64,000 nt of DNA from an uncultured Oscillospiraceae bacterium (GCA_947585425.1 CANPWZ010000007.1:1-64000), one strand, 5' to 3'; numbered from the stretch's first letter, positions 17,214-27,241 are shown. Notes: generated from the letters alone by a model not told the origin. Made by a program: numbers and translations.

Positions 17214-18773
17214 ATGGCAAACCAAGCAAACGCCCCAAAGGTCACCGTCATCGACCCCGCCGCCCCGGAAAAAGCGAAGCTGCGGGTAGCGGCCTACGCC
17301 CGGGTCAGCAGCGACTCCGCAGACCAGCTCAATTCCTATCTGGCCCAGGTGGACTACTACACCCGCCACATCGGGGAAAACCCGGACTGGGAGCTGGCCG
17401 ACATCTATGCCGATGAGGGCATTTCCGGGCTGGACACCAAGAAGCGTGACGAGTTCAACCGGATGCTGGCGGACTGCCGCGCCGGGAAGATCGACCGCAT
17501 CCTGGTCAAGTCCATGTCCCGCTTCGCCCGCAACACCAGGGACAGCCTGCGCTTCATGCGGGAGCTGATGCGGCTGGGCATTACGATCCGCTTCGAGAAG
17601 GAGAACATCGACACCGGCAAGCTCAGCTCCGAGCAGACCGCCACCATCTATGCCGCCTTCGCCCAGATGGAGTCCACCGGCCACTCCAGCAATATGCGGC
17701 TCAGCGTCAAAATGCGGATGGAGAAAGGCATCTTCACCCCATCCTCCATGCCTTACGGCTACCGGCTGAACGGGCTGGAGCCGGAGATCGTTCCCGAGGA
17801 GGCCGGGGTGGTTCGCCAGATCTTCGCATTGGCGCTCCAGGGCCAGGGCCACACGGACATCACCAAGTGGCTGAACGAATCCGGCATTGATCGGGGCCAT
17901 GGACGGGAGCGGTGGCACTGCTCCATGGTCAGCTACATCCTGTCCAACCGCTTCTACACCGGCGATTCGGACTGGCAAAAGACCTGCGCTACGGACACGC
18001 TGCCCTTCAAACAGGTGAAAAACCGGGGGCAGAAGCCCCGGTACCATGTGGAGGACGACCATCCTGGGATCATTGACAGGGAGGACTTCCAGCGGGTGCA
18101 GGAGCTGATTACGGCCCGGAAGGAGCGGTTCTACCGGGGCTCCACGCCGTCCGGCTCGGCCTTCACCGGGCACATCTTCTGCGGGCACTGCGGCTGTGTC
18201 TGCCGCAAAAAAGTGACCCGAGGGATAGTGTATTGGGTCTGCAACCGCCATAACGACAGCAAAGCCCTGTGTCCCATCCCGCAGATCCCCGAAGCGGCCC
18301 TCACCGCCGCCGCCCTGCGGCTGCACAACAAGCTGGCGCTCCACGCCGCCGAACTCCTCCAACCCCTGCTTGAGCAGCTCCGGGAGGTTCGGGAGCGGGA
18401 ACTGCGATCCAACCAGCGATTATCCGACATCGACAAGGAAATAGCGAACATTTCAGGGCAGAATCTGGTGCTCACCCGGTTGAACAACAAGGGGTGCATC
18501 GATCCTGCCCTTGCCTTATCCCGGGCGGACGAGCTGGGCCGCAGGCTCCGCGACCTACGCCGCCTGCGCCGGAAGGTGCTGGAGGCCGCCGATGGGGACG
18601 AGCAGATCCAGTCTACCGAGGCCATTCTGGACTACCTGGAGGGCGCCCAATGGCAGACCGAGGTTACCCCTGACCTGTTTGAGAACCTGGTGGAGCGGAT
18701 CACGGTGGTGTCGGCGGAGGTCGTGAAATTCCAGCTCCCCAATGGGCTGGAGCTGGCGGAAAGGCTGGTGTGA
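17214..18773 (+). CDS. Large serine recombinase (resolvase + recombinase + zinc-ribbon + coiled coil)
   Basis: VAAYARVSSDSADQLNSYLAQVDYYT, MSRFARNTRD, zinc-ribbon CGHCGCVCRKK...CNRH. Confidence 0.93.
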   Translation: MANQANAPKVTVIDPAAPEKAKLRVAAYARVSSDSADQLNSYLAQVDYYTRHIGENPDWELADIYADEGISGLDTKKRDEFNRMLADCRAGKIDRILVKSMSRFARNTRDSLRFMRELMRLGITIRFEKENIDTGKLSSEQTATIYAAFAQMESTGHSSNMRLSVKMRMEKGIFTPSSMPYGYRLNGLEPEIVPEEAGVVRQIFALALQGQGHTDITKWLNESGIDRGHGRERWHCSMVSYILSNRFYTGDSDWQKTCATDTLPFKQVKNRGQKPRYHVEDDHPGIIDREDFQRVQELITARKERFYRGSTPSGSAFTGHIFCGHCGCVCRKKVTRGIVYWVCNRHNDSKALCPIPQIPEAALTAAALRLHNKLALHAAELLQPLLEQLREVRERELRSNQRLSDIDKEIANISGQNLVLTRLNNKGCIDPALALSRADELGRRLRDLRRLRRKVLEAADGDEQIQSTEAILDYLEGAQWQTEVTPDLFENLVERITVVSAEVVKFQLPNGLELAERLV

Positions 18774-18776
18774 ACC

Positions 18777-19640
18777 ATGGCACGGCAGAGAAAGATCCCC
18801 TTCGGCTATGAAATCAGGGGCGGGCTGATCCAGCCCCACCCCCAGGAGGCGGACGCGGTGCGGTACATCTTCGGGCAGTACCTGGCCGGGGCGTCCCTCC
18901 TGGCGATTGCGGAGGATATGACCCGGCAGGGTATCCGCTACCACCAGCATACCGCTGAGTGGAACAAGAACATGGTCAAGCGCATCCTGGAAAACGCGAA
19001 ATACACTGGCGCGGATGGTTACCCCCGGCTGGTGTCCAATGGGGACTTCACCGCCGCCCAGGGTCAAAGGGCAGAGCGCAATACTTACGCCCCGCTCCCC
19101 GTTGAAATTCGACCCATCCAGGCCAAGACGGTGTGCGGCCTATGCGGAGGGAAACTGACGCGGGGGGCTCGCTCTCATGGGCGGGTTCACTGGAAGTGCC
19201 AAAACCCGGACTGCGGGCAGAGCACATCCCTGGGCGATGAAGTTCTGGCCCAGTTGGTGACCGGGCGGCTCCGGGAGCTGGCACAGGCGCCCCATCTGAT
19301 CACTGCCCCCGAGCCCCAGCGGGGCGGGTTGGATATGGACACCGTCCGGCTCCAAAACGAGCTGACCCTGGCCTTCAACCGGGGTGATGAAAATCCCGGG
19401 TACATCAAGACCCTGGCCCTGGCCGCTGCCGCCCAGCGGTACAACCAGCTCCCGGATCCCACCCCTGCCCATGACCTGGAACAAATCCGGGCACGGCTGG
19501 AGTATGGCCCCGCCGATACCGAGGTGCTGGCTGCCCTGCTGGCTGTGGCGGTACGGGCCGTCCGACTGGCGCCGGACAAAACCGTGGAGTTGGAGCTGGT
19601 CAACGGCAAGATCATCACAGAAAAGGAGGAGAGCGCATGA
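18777..19640 (+). CDS. Recombinase-domain/zinc-ribbon protein lacking the serine-resolvase catalytic domain
   Basis: Starts directly at IPFGYEIRGGLIQPHPQEADAVRYIFGQYLAG; CGLCGGKLTRG...CQNPDC ribbon; no YxRVS motif. Confidence 0.85.
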   Translation: MARQRKIPFGYEIRGGLIQPHPQEADAVRYIFGQYLAGASLLAIAEDMTRQGIRYHQHTAEWNKNMVKRILENAKYTGADGYPRLVSNGDFTAAQGQRAERNTYAPLPVEIRPIQAKTVCGLCGGKLTRGARSHGRVHWKCQNPDCGQSTSLGDEVLAQLVTGRLRELAQAPHLITAPEPQRGGLDMDTVRLQNELTLAFNRGDENPGYIKTLALAAAAQRYNQLPDPTPAHDLEQIRARLEYGPADTEVLAALLAVAVRAVRLAPDKTVELELVNGKIITEKEESA

Positions 19641-21280
19641 GCGTCCAGATGAAAGCCCCGAAAAAGGTCACCGTCACCCCGGCAGACCCCAAATATACGC
19701 AGAAGGATATCCGCAAGCAGCACCTCCGGGTGGCCCCCTACTGCCGGGTGTCCACCGGCAGCGAGGAGCAGCAGACCAGCTTCACCTCCCAGATGGAGTA
19801 CTACACCCAGCGGATCGCCGACACCGAGGGCTGGACGATGGTGCGGCTCTATGCCGATGAGGGGATAACGGGCACCTCCACCAAGAAACGCACCCAGTTC
19901 AACAAGATGATCCGGGACGCCGAAAAGGGCAAGATCGACTTGGTGATCACCAAATCCGTCTCCCGGTTCTGCCGCAACACCCTGGACGGGCTGGAGTATA
20001 TCCGCAGGCTGAAAAAATGCGGCGTGGGGGTGTACTTTGAGAAGGAAAACACCAACACGCTCTATATGCCCAACGAGATGATCCTCACCTTCCTGATGAG
20101 CCAGGCCCAGGCGGAGAGCGAGTCCATGTCCACCAACATCCAGTGGGGCCACCGCGCCCGGTTCAAACAGGGCATCGTCCACTACAATTTCAATAACTTC
20201 CTGGGCTACCGCAAGGGCGAGGACGGGGAGCCGGAGATCGATGAGGAGGAGGCCCCCACGGTGCGGCGTATCTTCGCCCGGTACCTGATGGGCCAGAGCG
20301 TGGGCCAGATCTGCCGCGACCTGACGGCAGACGGCTGCAAGACCGCCCGGGGCGGCACCCGGTGGAGCGACCACACGGTGCGGCACATCCTGCAAAATGA
20401 GAAGTACATGGGCGATGCCATCCTCCAGAAAACCTTCACCCTGGATCTGTTCAGCCGCCAGCAGGTAAAGAACGAGGGACAGCTCCCAAAATACTATGTG
20501 GAAAACGCCCATGTGCCCATCATCGATAGGGACACCTTCCAGAGGGTGCAGGAGGAGATGGCGCGGCGCTCCAGTCTGCATAAAACCTCGGACAAAACCA
20601 AGACCGAGCAGGGCAAATACAGCGGCAAATACGCCCTGGGCGGGCTGCTGGTGTGCGGGGAGTGCGGCAGCCCTTATCGGCGGGTGACCTATATGCCCCA
20701 CGGCAAAAAGCGGTATGTCTGGCGGTGCATCAACCGGCTGGAGCATGGCAAAAAGATCTGCAAGTGCGCCCCCACCCTGGAGGAGCCGGAAATCCACGCC
20801 GCCGTCACTGCCGCCATGAACGAGCTGTTCCGGCAACAGACGGCGCGGCAGGCGCTGGCGGACTGCATTGCCGCCGCCCTGGCAGGGACGGGGGACGACA
20901 CCTCCCTGCCCGCTGTGGAGGCCAAGCTGCGGGCGCTCCAGGAGGAGCAGATGCGGCTGTTCCGTCTGGCGGCGGAGGCGGGGCCGGAAAACACCGAATA
21001 CGATGACCGGATCACGGAGGTGACCGCCGCCATGTCCGCCCTGCTGGCCCGGAAGGGCGAGCTGGAGCGGGAGGGCGGCACTGAGTGCGACAGCCGGGTG
21101 CGGACCATCACCGGCAGGCTGGAGGCCGCGGACAGCTCCATCGGGGAGTTCCAGGATGACACGGTGCGGCAGCTCGTCAGCAGCATCCGGGTGCTGGGCC
21201 GGGAACGGCTGTCCATCCGGTTCAAGGACGGGACGGAGGTCGAACAGGTCGTTGAATGTGTGGGGAGGGCCAGCGCGTGA
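19637..21280 (+). CDS. Large serine recombinase
   Basis: ATGA overlap with previous CDS; VAPYCRVSTGSEEQQTSFTSQMEYYT; SVSRFCRNTLD; zinc ribbon CGECGSPYRR...CINRLEHGKKIC. Confidence 0.93.
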   Translation: MSVQMKAPKKVTVTPADPKYTQKDIRKQHLRVAPYCRVSTGSEEQQTSFTSQMEYYTQRIADTEGWTMVRLYADEGITGTSTKKRTQFNKMIRDAEKGKIDLVITKSVSRFCRNTLDGLEYIRRLKKCGVGVYFEKENTNTLYMPNEMILTFLMSQAQAESESMSTNIQWGHRARFKQGIVHYNFNNFLGYRKGEDGEPEIDEEEAPTVRRIFARYLMGQSVGQICRDLTADGCKTARGGTRWSDHTVRHILQNEKYMGDAILQKTFTLDLFSRQQVKNEGQLPKYYVENAHVPIIDRDTFQRVQEEMARRSSLHKTSDKTKTEQGKYSGKYALGGLLVCGECGSPYRRVTYMPHGKKRYVWRCINRLEHGKKICKCAPTLEEPEIHAAVTAAMNELFRQQTARQALADCIAAALAGTGDDTSLPAVEAKLRALQEEQMRLFRLAAEAGPENTEYDDRITEVTAAMSALLARKGELEREGGTECDSRVRTITGRLEAADSSIGEFQDDTVRQLVSSIRVLGRERLSIRFKDGTEVEQVVECVGRASA

Positions 21281-21394
21281 GCGTCTATGAAAAGCGGGAT
21301 GCGCTCTGACCCACGGCAAAGCCCAGCAGATGAAACAAAATGCGGGGTTCCACCAATGGAGGGATCCCGCTTCCCATAGGCAATAGGCAGAAGG

Positions 21395-21422
21395 AGAGCC
21401 GGGGCGTCACCGCCCCGGCTCT
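21395..21422. terminator. GC-rich hairpin AGAGCCGGGGCG-TCAC-CGCCCCGGCTCT downstream of recombinase operon
   Basis: 12-bp perfect arms between convergent genes. Confidence 0.5.
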
Positions 21423-21547
21423 TGAAAATGGAGGATAGAATGAAAAAGAAAGAGCATCTCTTGCAAGGTTTAGGATAGCGGGATCTCATTACAGAAGTTC
21501 GAGGGGAAATGTTACAAAAGTAATAAATCCTTCGGCGGCCCCCGTTT

Positions 21548-22735
21548 TCAGGCGTTGGCTTTTTTGCCCGTCCGGCTGAGCGCCAGCCCCGCCAGCAGCA
21601 GTGCAGGGAACACGATCCCGGCCAGGATGCCTTTTTTCAAGTCGTCCCCCATCGCGCTGGACACCATGCCCACCAGTGTGGGCCCGCCGGAACAGCCCAT
21701 ATCCCCCGCCAGGGCCATGAACGCGAACAGTGCCGTCCCGCCCCGGGGCAGGCCCGCCGCCGCTTTGCTGAACGTCCCCGGCCACATAATGCCCACCGAC
21801 AGCCCGCACACCGCGCAGCCCGCCAGCCCTACCGCCGGGCTGGGCACCAGGGCGATGCACAGGTAGGCGGCCGCGCACAGCAGGGCGCTGCCCGCCATGA
21901 ACTGATCCAGGTTCAGCCGGTCACCGTATTTGCCGTAGATGGCCCGGGACGTGCCCATCAGCACCGCGAAGGCCATGGGGCCCGCCAGGTCGCCCACCGC
22001 CTTGCTGACCCCCAGGCCCTTCTCCGCAAAGGTGGACGCCCACTGGCTCACACCCTGTTCGCTGGCCCCGGCGCACAGCATCATCAGTAGGAACACCCAG
22101 AACATTTTATTCCTGGCCAGCTCCCCCAGGGCCATGCCCGTTTCGCCCTCTTTCATCAGGGGCGCGATGGGTACATGGAGGAAGGCAAACAGGTTGCCCA
22201 GCGGAACCAGCGCCCAGACCAATGCCAGCACCCGCCAGTGTCCCGTCCCGAACAGGGCGAAAAACGCCGTGGACAGCAAGACCACCGCCATATGGCCCCA
22301 GCAGTAGAAGGAGTGGAGCAGGCTCATGGCCTGCTCCTTGTGGTCGGAGGGGCAGGCCTCCACCACGGGGCTGACCACAACCTCAATCAGCCCGCCGCCC
22401 ACGGCGTACACCATCACAGACAGCAGGATGCCCAGGAACGGGCTGGGCAGGAGATCGGGCAGGATGGCCAGCAGGGCCAGCCCCGCGGCGGCCAGCGCGT
22501 GGGCCAGCACCATAGCAGCCCGGTAGCCGATCCGATCCACAAAGCCCACCGAGGCCAGATCCACCAGCAGCTGGAGGCCGAAATTGAACGTGACCAGCAG
22601 GGTGATCTGGGAGAGGGGGATGTGGTAGTTACTGTGAAACATCAGGAACAGCAGGGGTACAAAGTTATTCACAACAGCCTGGACGATGTAGGCTGTGAAG
22701 CAGGCGTAAATTGTTTTCTGATAGGGGTTTTTCAT
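21548..22735 (-). CDS. MFS transporter
   Basis: 12-TM hydrophobicity pattern, MKNPYQKTIYACFTAYIVQAVVNNFVPLLFL... Confidence 0.85.
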   Translation of the reverse strand: MKNPYQKTIYACFTAYIVQAVVNNFVPLLFLMFHSNYHIPLSQITLLVTFNFGLQLLVDLASVGFVDRIGYRAAMVLAHALAAAGLALLAILPDLLPSPFLGILLSVMVYAVGGGLIEVVVSPVVEACPSDHKEQAMSLLHSFYCWGHMAVVLLSTAFFALFGTGHWRVLALVWALVPLGNLFAFLHVPIAPLMKEGETGMALGELARNKMFWVFLLMMLCAGASEQGVSQWASTFAEKGLGVSKAVGDLAGPMAFAVLMGTSRAIYGKYGDRLNLDQFMAGSALLCAAAYLCIALVPSPAVGLAGCAVCGLSVGIMWPGTFSKAAAGLPRGGTALFAFMALAGDMGCSGGPTLVGMVSSAMGDDLKKGILAGIVFPALLLAGLALSRTGKKANA

Positions 22736-22931
22736 GGGCCGTCCTCCTCGCGGTTCGATCAGCCCTGTATTATATCACGCCGGGGGAAAGAAATCCAGCC
22801 CAATGAACCAGGATGACACCCTCGACTTTGACAGTGGAATATGCTATACTGGCGGGGTACAAGAGATTGCTGCGGCAGCTATCCGAAAACTTGGGATAGT
22901 TCATTTTCATTTCATTTTGTTGGAGGATATC

Positions 22932-23495
22932 ATGATGCGGAAAAACTTTGGAGCCAAGCCCTACACCTACCCCCAGCCGGTGTTCATCGTGGCCGCTTAC
23001 GGCCCGGACGGCACGCCGGACGCCATGAACGCCGCCTGGGGCGGCATCAGCGACACCACCGAACTGTCCCTGTGCCTGAGCGCGGGACACAAGACCACCC
23101 AGAACATCCTGGAATGCAAGGCGTTCACCGTCAGCATGGCGGACGCCGCCCATGTGGCGCAGTGCGACTACCTGGGCGTGGTGTCCGCCAACGATGTGCC
23201 CGACAAGCTGGCGCGGGCCGGGTTCCACACCACGAAAAGCGGATTCGTGGACGCGCCGCTGATTGATGAGCTGGCCATGGCGGTGGAGTGCCGGCTGGTG
23301 AGCTACGACCCGGGCACCGGGCATTTGGTGGGCGAGATCGTGAACGTCAGTGTGGACGAATCCGTCCTCACCACGGACGGAAAGGTGGACGTGGCCAAGC
23401 TGGAACCCATCACCTTTGATCCCATCAACAACGCTTACCACAAGCTGGGTGAGAAGGTGGGCAGCGCCTTCTCGGACGGGCTGAAGCTGAAATGA
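22932..23495 (+). CDS. Flavin reductase family protein
   Basis: PQPVFIVAAYGPDGTPDAMNAAWGG..LCLSAGHKTTQNILECKAFTVSM FMN-binding split-barrel pattern; SD TTGGAGG. Confidence 0.85.
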   Translation: MMRKNFGAKPYTYPQPVFIVAAYGPDGTPDAMNAAWGGISDTTELSLCLSAGHKTTQNILECKAFTVSMADAAHVAQCDYLGVVSANDVPDKLARAGFHTTKSGFVDAPLIDELAMAVECRLVSYDPGTGHLVGEIVNVSVDESVLTTDGKVDVAKLEPITFDPINNAYHKLGEKVGSAFSDGLKLK

Positions 23496-23950
23496 CGGAC
23501 TATCGGACGCTGAACGCCCAGCTCTCGGCGCTGGTCGGGGGCGTGCCCCACCGCGTAGCCAACCTGGCCAACGCCGCCGCGCTGCTCTACCACACCCTGG
23601 ACGGGCTCAACTGGGCGGGGTTCTATCTGCTGGAGGGGGACACGCTGGTGCTTGGCCCCTTCCAGGGCAGGCCCGCCTGCATCGAGATCCCGGTGGGCCG
23701 GGGGGTGTGCGGCGCCGCCGTGGCGGAGGGCAGGACCCAATTAGTCCCGGACGTCCACCAGTTTCCCGGGCACATCGCCTGCGACAGCGCGTCCAACTCC
23801 GAGATCGTGGTGCCCATCCGTGTGGGCGGCGAAATCGTGGGGGTGCTGGATCTGGACAGCCCCCGCATCGGGCGGTTCACGGAGGAGGATCAGGCGGGGT
23901 TGGAGGAGTTTGCGCGTATCTTAGCGGCTGAGGGGTGGCAGGCAGGATGA
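23492..23950 (+). CDS. GAF-domain free methionine-(R)-sulfoxide reductase-like protein
   Basis: LNWAGFYLL..LVLGPFQGRPACIEIPVGRGVCGAA..HIACDSASNSEIVVPI with three characteristic Cys. Confidence 0.85.
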   Translation: MTDYRTLNAQLSALVGGVPHRVANLANAAALLYHTLDGLNWAGFYLLEGDTLVLGPFQGRPACIEIPVGRGVCGAAVAEGRTQLVPDVHQFPGHIACDSASNSEIVVPIRVGGEIVGVLDLDSPRIGRFTEEDQAGLEEFARILAAEGWQAG

Positions 23951-24708
23951 CCAGGGAGCAGACGGCCAGAAGGCGCAAGCGCCTGTGGATCATACTGGGG
24001 GCGCTCCTCGCAGCGATTTTACTTGTTTGCGTTGGGTTTGCCGTCTATGTGGGCGACTACTACCACGCGGATGAGACGGCGGTGCAGACGATGGCAGTCT
24101 CAGATGAAATCACAGTGAGCAAAACGGATGGGGGCGACCTCGTGTTTGCGCCGCCCAGCCCAAAGGCCGGGTTGATCTTCTATCCGGGCGGGAAGGTGGA
24201 GCACACCGCTTACGCGCCGCTGATGCGGGCCTGCGCCGAACAGGGCATCCTGTGTGTGCTGGTGAAAATGCCCTGCAACCTGGCGGTGCTGGACAGGAAC
24301 GCGGCGGACGGGATCGCGGAACAGTACCCAGATATTGACGCCTGGTACATCGGCGGGCACTCCCTGGGCGGGGCCATGGCGGCAGCCTATGCGGCAAATC
24401 ACAGCGGGGAGCTTGACGGGCTGATCCTGCTGGCGGCCTACTCCACCAAGGATCTGAACGGCTCCGGCCTGGAGGTGCTCTCGGTGTACGGCTCTGAGGA
24501 TCGGGTGCTGAACCGGGAAAAGTACGAGGGGTACCGGGGGAACCTCCCGGCCGGGGCAGTCGAGATCGTCATAGACGGCGGATGCCACGCGGGCTTCGGG
24601 AGTTATGGGCCGCAGAAGGGCGATGGGACGCCAACGATTACCGGGGAGGAGCAGGTCATGAGGACCGCCTCCGAAATTACAGATATCGCACTGGGTGCAG
24701 GCGGCTGA
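23947..24708 (+). CDS. Alpha/beta hydrolase, membrane anchored
   Basis: N-terminal TM; GGHSLGGAMAAAYA nucleophile elbow; ATGA overlap with previous CDS. Confidence 0.82.
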   Translation: MTREQTARRRKRLWIILGALLAAILLVCVGFAVYVGDYYHADETAVQTMAVSDEITVSKTDGGDLVFAPPSPKAGLIFYPGGKVEHTAYAPLMRACAEQGILCVLVKMPCNLAVLDRNAADGIAEQYPDIDAWYIGGHSLGGAMAAAYAANHSGELDGLILLAAYSTKDLNGSGLEVLSVYGSEDRVLNREKYEGYRGNLPAGAVEIVIDGGCHAGFGSYGPQKGDGTPTITGEEQVMRTASEITDIALGAGG

Positions 24709-24770
24709 GCCAGAAAGCGTTGCGGCGAAATGCTTTCTGAAAAAGCGATTTCGCCACATTGAGCCACCTT

Positions 24771-24820
24771 AAAGGCTACATTTTGGCTACCTTAGCGGCA
24801 GTCAAAATGTAGCCTTTTTC
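24771..24820 (+). terminator. Hairpin AAAGGCTACATTTTG-N17-CAAAATGTAGCCTTT followed by TT
   Basis: 15-bp perfect arms immediately upstream of the short recombinase gene. Confidence 0.55.
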
Positions 24821-24874
24821 ATGTAAAAGCCTCCATGATATACTGAATTCAGTAAATCTCATGGAGGTGTCTCT

Positions 24875-25795
24875 ATGTCCAAATATATTACAAGGATTCT
24901 TCAGAGTATAGAATATAGGTCTATCTGGGAGCGGGAGCTTCGTGTAGCCGCCTATTGCCGTGTCAGCACAGACTGTGAGGAGCAACAGCACAGCTTGAAA
25001 GCCCAAATCGAGTTCTATACTGATTACATCAAACAGCAGCCGAACTGGACGTTTGTCGCGGTATATTCAGACACTGCATCTGGAATCCGCACCAAAAAGC
25101 GTCGTGGATATCAGCAGCTTCTGAAGGATTGCAGGAAGCGGAAGATTGATCTGATCCTTGTAAAATCTCTCAGCCGTTTCGGCAGAGATGCGAGAGAAAC
25201 TATACAGCAAATACGGAGGTTGAAGAAAATGAATATTGGCGTCTATATTGAAATAGGAGGGCTTAACACCTTGGAAACCAGCGACAGTATCATTGACCAA
25301 TATGCTGCCATTGCGCAGGCCGAGAGCAAGTCCCGCAGTGAGAATACCAAATTTGGGATGCGCCACCGTATGATGAGCGGCAAGGTCATTCTGAACCACA
25401 CGCAGTTCCTCGGCTACACAAAGGGTGCAGACGGAGTGTTGCAAATCGTCCCCGAAGAAGCGGAGATCGTCCGTAAAATTTTTGATCTCTACATCCATGG
25501 CAATGGAGTCAGGAAAATCAAGCGCTATCTGGAGGAACACGGAATCAAAACAGTGACAGGCAAATCTGAATGGAGTACATCAACCATTGACCGGATGCTA
25601 AGCAATGAAAAATACATGGGGCAGGTTCTTATGCAAAAGACTTATACGCCGGACTTCCTGACAGGAAGGCAGGAGAAAAACGAGGGTCAGCTTGACATGT
25701 ATTTGATTGAGGATGCGCATGAACCAGTCATTGATAAGGAGACATTTGATCGGGTTCAGAAGATGAAAAGGCATATTATACGGGATAACATTTAG
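24875..25795 (+). CDS. Serine recombinase family protein, short form without zinc-ribbon C-terminus
   Basis: VAAYCRVSTDCEEQQHSLKAQIEFYT, KSLSRFGRDARE; ends after RVQKMKRHI; lower GC. Confidence 0.9.
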   Translation: MSKYITRILQSIEYRSIWERELRVAAYCRVSTDCEEQQHSLKAQIEFYTDYIKQQPNWTFVAVYSDTASGIRTKKRRGYQQLLKDCRKRKIDLILVKSLSRFGRDARETIQQIRRLKKMNIGVYIEIGGLNTLETSDSIIDQYAAIAQAESKSRSENTKFGMRHRMMSGKVILNHTQFLGYTKGADGVLQIVPEEAEIVRKIFDLYIHGNGVRKIKRYLEEHGIKTVTGKSEWSTSTIDRMLSNEKYMGQVLMQKTYTPDFLTGRQEKNEGQLDMYLIEDAHEPVIDKETFDRVQKMKRHIIRDNI

Positions 25796-25879
25796 ATTTT
25801 GTACGATAACGTGCAATTCTTGCCCGTTGAACCTCTGACACAAAGGACTTGTTCCTTATTATGTTCAGGAGGTTTCAAT

Positions 25880-27241
25880 ATGACAGAAGAAAACTATAAT
25901 TACCGCACCAGTCAAACTCTGCTGCGCAATCAGTTCCCTGGCATGGGAAAACTGCAAATCCCTGTTATCCCCAAATTTCAAATCAGAGATGACGACTTTG
26001 ATGATCTGCTACTGATCGGATTTGACAAAACTCACCTGGAAGATCAAAACCATCTTGATAGAATGGTACACTTTTTCCTGTATGATTATCGCTTCGAGCG
26101 GGTTTGGAAAAACCCGGACAATGACATCGAAAAGCTCTCAAGATACCGCGCCGTGCTGTCCCCGGATTTCAGTATGTACCTGGAAATGGCACCGGTCATG
26201 CAAATCTACAACGTGTTTCGCAACCGATGGTGCGGCGCTTATTGGGCATCCAAAGGGATTCGTGTTGTCCCCACCGTGAATTGGGGCGATGAGTCCACTT
26301 TTGATTTTTGCTTTGATGGGATCGAGAAGGGCAGCGTAGTAGCTGTATCAACTTATATGGCGGCAGAGCATGGGAACCGGCAGGATCAAAAAGCGTGGTT
26401 CATGGCTGGATACAATGAAATGTTGCGACGCATTGAGCCTGAGAGAATCATCTGCTACAACACGCCGTTTCCTGAGATGCAGGGCGATATTATCTATGTG
26501 GATTATGAGCGCAGTTCATGGAAATACATGAGTTACGAGAGAACTTTCCAAGGAGAAAACCTGGAGGTCTTTAAAATTGGAGGAACTCCGGCATCAAATT
26601 GTGATATAATGGAGCCGTATCGAATCGGTGGCACGTTCAAAGGCGGTGGCAGCGCTTACGGCGGAAAGTGGAGGCCAAACCCGGACAGGCCCGAAGATCA
26701 GCGATTTCTTGGGACTCCCGGAGAAATAAAGACAACGTATAAGAATGGATACCGGATCGATACAAAAATCGGTGAGGACGGGCGCGCCATAATAGAGCGC
26801 CACTATACAGATCACAATCGGCCATGGGCACACACCAATCCGCACGATCACCCGATCCACTGGGATAATCCCGCAGAGCACCCTGACCCCCAGTCGCCAG
26901 TCAACTATCCGGATGGGGCGCCGGAATTCAAACGATACGGAGGGATTTGTTATATGAAAAACACGATCGTTCCCGCAAACACACCGAAACAGAATCGTTT
27001 TACTTCCATCAGCGACTTCAAGGATTGCATGAGATGGCATGGAGAAGTTGAGTTTACTTGGGGTGGAAACACATATGATATTACACATCTCAGTGACGGA
27101 AAAATCTATATTTCCATGGCGCTCCGGCAAGATACGGAAAAAGCCTGCGACACCGCCGATGAAGTCCTTGAATATATGGTCGGAGAAGATCGCCTGCGCG
27201 ATGTGATCACACAGGTTACCGTGCTTGACCGTACGATTTAA
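25880..27241 (+). CDS. DUF4417-type N-terminal domain fused to polymorphic-toxin/phage-like module and small C-terminal domain
   Basis: SD AGGAGG; MQIYNVFRNRWCGAYWASKGIRVVPTVNWGDESTFDFCFDGIEKGSVVAVSTYM; Gly-rich linker; KNGYRIDTKIGEDGRAIIERHYTDHNRPWAHTNPHDHPIHWD. Confidence 0.75.
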   Translation: MTEENYNYRTSQTLLRNQFPGMGKLQIPVIPKFQIRDDDFDDLLLIGFDKTHLEDQNHLDRMVHFFLYDYRFERVWKNPDNDIEKLSRYRAVLSPDFSMYLEMAPVMQIYNVFRNRWCGAYWASKGIRVVPTVNWGDESTFDFCFDGIEKGSVVAVSTYMAAEHGNRQDQKAWFMAGYNEMLRRIEPERIICYNTPFPEMQGDIIYVDYERSSWKYMSYERTFQGENLEVFKIGGTPASNCDIMEPYRIGGTFKGGGSAYGGKWRPNPDRPEDQRFLGTPGEIKTTYKNGYRIDTKIGEDGRAIIERHYTDHNRPWAHTNPHDHPIHWDNPAEHPDPQSPVNYPDGAPEFKRYGGICYMKNTIVPANTPKQNRFTSISDFKDCMRWHGEVEFTWGGNTYDITHLSDGKIYISMALRQDTEKACDTADEVLEYMVGEDRLRDVITQVTVLDRTI

